From Desulfobacterales bacterium (lineage in GTDB: Bacteria > Desulfobacterota > Desulfobacteria > Desulfobacterales > UBA2174_A), in contig JALOPD010000223.1 in assembly GCA_025454075.1 (NCBI GenBank), positions 1-6,243 on the forward strand: a stretch of DNA of 6,243 bases. Direction: 5' to 3'. Numbering within the stretch: the first letter of the stretch is position 1; each line of letters starts with the position of its first letter. A program made the translations under genes and the position numbers. Shown piece by piece: positions 5,703 through 6,243 of this stretch. The notes under the pieces were generated by a model, which searched no databases, was not told the origin of the DNA, and saw only the letters and a program-made list of their open reading frames with translations.

Positions 5703-6243
5703 ATGAGCACCGTCCAGACCAACGCGGCATTGCAGCAGTTGAGAACCCAGGTCATCTCCGCGGGGGTATCGAGCGTCACCCCCGTGCACGTGGAGTCCGC
5801 GCGCGGTGCCATCGTGCGCGACGTCGAAGGCAAGGAGTACATCGACTTCGGCGGCGGCATCGGCGTCATGAACATCGGCCACTGCCACCCCAAGGTGGTG
5901 GCGGCCATCAAGGCCCAGGCCGAGAAATTCCATCATACCTGCTTCATGGTGAACCCTTACGAAGTCGCCATCAAGCTGGCCGAAAAGCTCTGCCGCGCTA
6001 CGCCCGGAGACTTTCCGAAGAAGGCCATCTTCGTCAACAGCGGCGCTGAATGCGTGGAAAACGCCGTCAAGATCGCCCGCTATTACACCAAGCGTCCGGC
6101 CGTCATCGTCTTCGAGAACGCCTACCACGGCCGCACCCTGCTCGCCATGACCATGACGAGCAAGGTCAAGCCCTACAAGTTCGGCTTCGGCCCGTTCGCG
6201 CCCGAAGTCTACCGCATGCCGTTCGGCGACGTGGTCGGCCCGG
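5703..6243 (+). CDS. gabT: Class III PLP-dependent aminotransferase, GabT-like (N-terminal 180 codons; continues past the window)
   Basis: The visible 180 residues match 4-aminobutyrate aminotransferase and its class III relatives, which move an amino group from an omega-amino acid such as GABA to a 2-oxoacid, usually 2-oxoglutarate. Recognisable parts are RDVEGKEYIDFGGGIGVMN (39-57), GHCHPKV (59-65), HHTCF (77-81), PGDFPKK (101-107), the cofactor-phosphate segment NSGAECVENAVKIAR (112-126), and AYHGRT (140-145), whose Tyr141 should stack on the PLP ring. Cys117 stands where relatives usually have Ala. The catalytic lysine lies beyond the window. AGGAG at 5691-5695 is seven bases before the ATG. 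Close family members act on other omega-amines such as beta-alanine, 5-aminovalerate or ornithine, or on branched-chain substrates, so the exact substrate is open. Its place behind a Liv importer suggests it uses the imported compound. Confidence 0.88.
   Translation, partial: MSTVQTNAALQQLRTQVISAGVSSVTPVHVESARGAIVRDVEGKEYIDFGGGIGVMNIGHCHPKVVAAIKAQAEKFHHTCFMVNPYEVAIKLAEKLCRATPGDFPKKAIFVNSGAECVENAVKIARYYTKRPAVIVFENAYHGRTLLAMTMTSKVKPYKFGFGPFAPEVYRMPFGDVVGP

Noticed and set aside
1..6243. CRISPR array, tRNA, rRNA, insertion sequence or phage attachment site
   Set aside because: I saw no regularly spaced repeats, tRNA-like cloverleaf, transposase frame or matching terminal repeats in the window.

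Overview
The window holds a complete high-affinity amino-acid ABC importer operon of the LivK-H-M-G-F (HAAT) type. It is flanked by the start of a divergent gene for an exported protein and the first 180 codons of a GabT-like class III aminotransferase. The sequence is GC-rich with strong GC bias at third codon positions, which explains the many long antisense shadow frames. All genes have good Shine-Dalgarno sites, and the exported proteins carry Gram-negative-type Sec signal peptides. From memory of similar proteins, the style of the Liv proteins suggests a Desulfobacterota (deltaproteobacterial) or other proteobacterial genome. That placement is an inference and was not tested.

Layout: (1) 1-120, minus strand: 5' end of an exported protein, with a plausible sigma70-type promoter behind it. 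(2) 121-653: a 533-nt divergent intergenic region, less GC-rich in its first 300 nt, with no convincing gene. It holds the minus-strand promoter, a cluster of TTTCCG repeats, and a perfect 10-bp terminator-like hairpin close to livK. (3) 654-1886: periplasmic binding protein. (4) 1887-2078: gap filled with palindromes, including a REP-like element. (5) 2079-2966: LivH permease. (6) 2967-3045: short gap with an 11-bp perfect hairpin starting on the last base of the livH stop codon. (7) 3046-5472: livM, livG and livF, tightly packed with 4-bp and 14-bp overlaps. (8) 5473-5702: gap with no clear terminator. (9) 5703-6243: aminotransferase, cut by the window end.

How the genes work together: the binding protein captures an amino acid or related small ligand in the periplasm and delivers it to the LivH/LivM channel. 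LivG and LivF drive transport with ATP, and the adjacent PLP-dependent aminotransferase could transaminate the imported compound. The hairpins after livK and after livH suggest that transcript levels are graded, with much binding protein and less permease and ATPase. This is a common arrangement in such operons.

I found no new kind of system here. The points most worth a second look are the regulatory and repeat structures between the genes: the terminator-like leader hairpin, the REP-like composite, and two inverted repeats that merge with stop codons. The substrate suggested by the aminotransferase is also worth testing.
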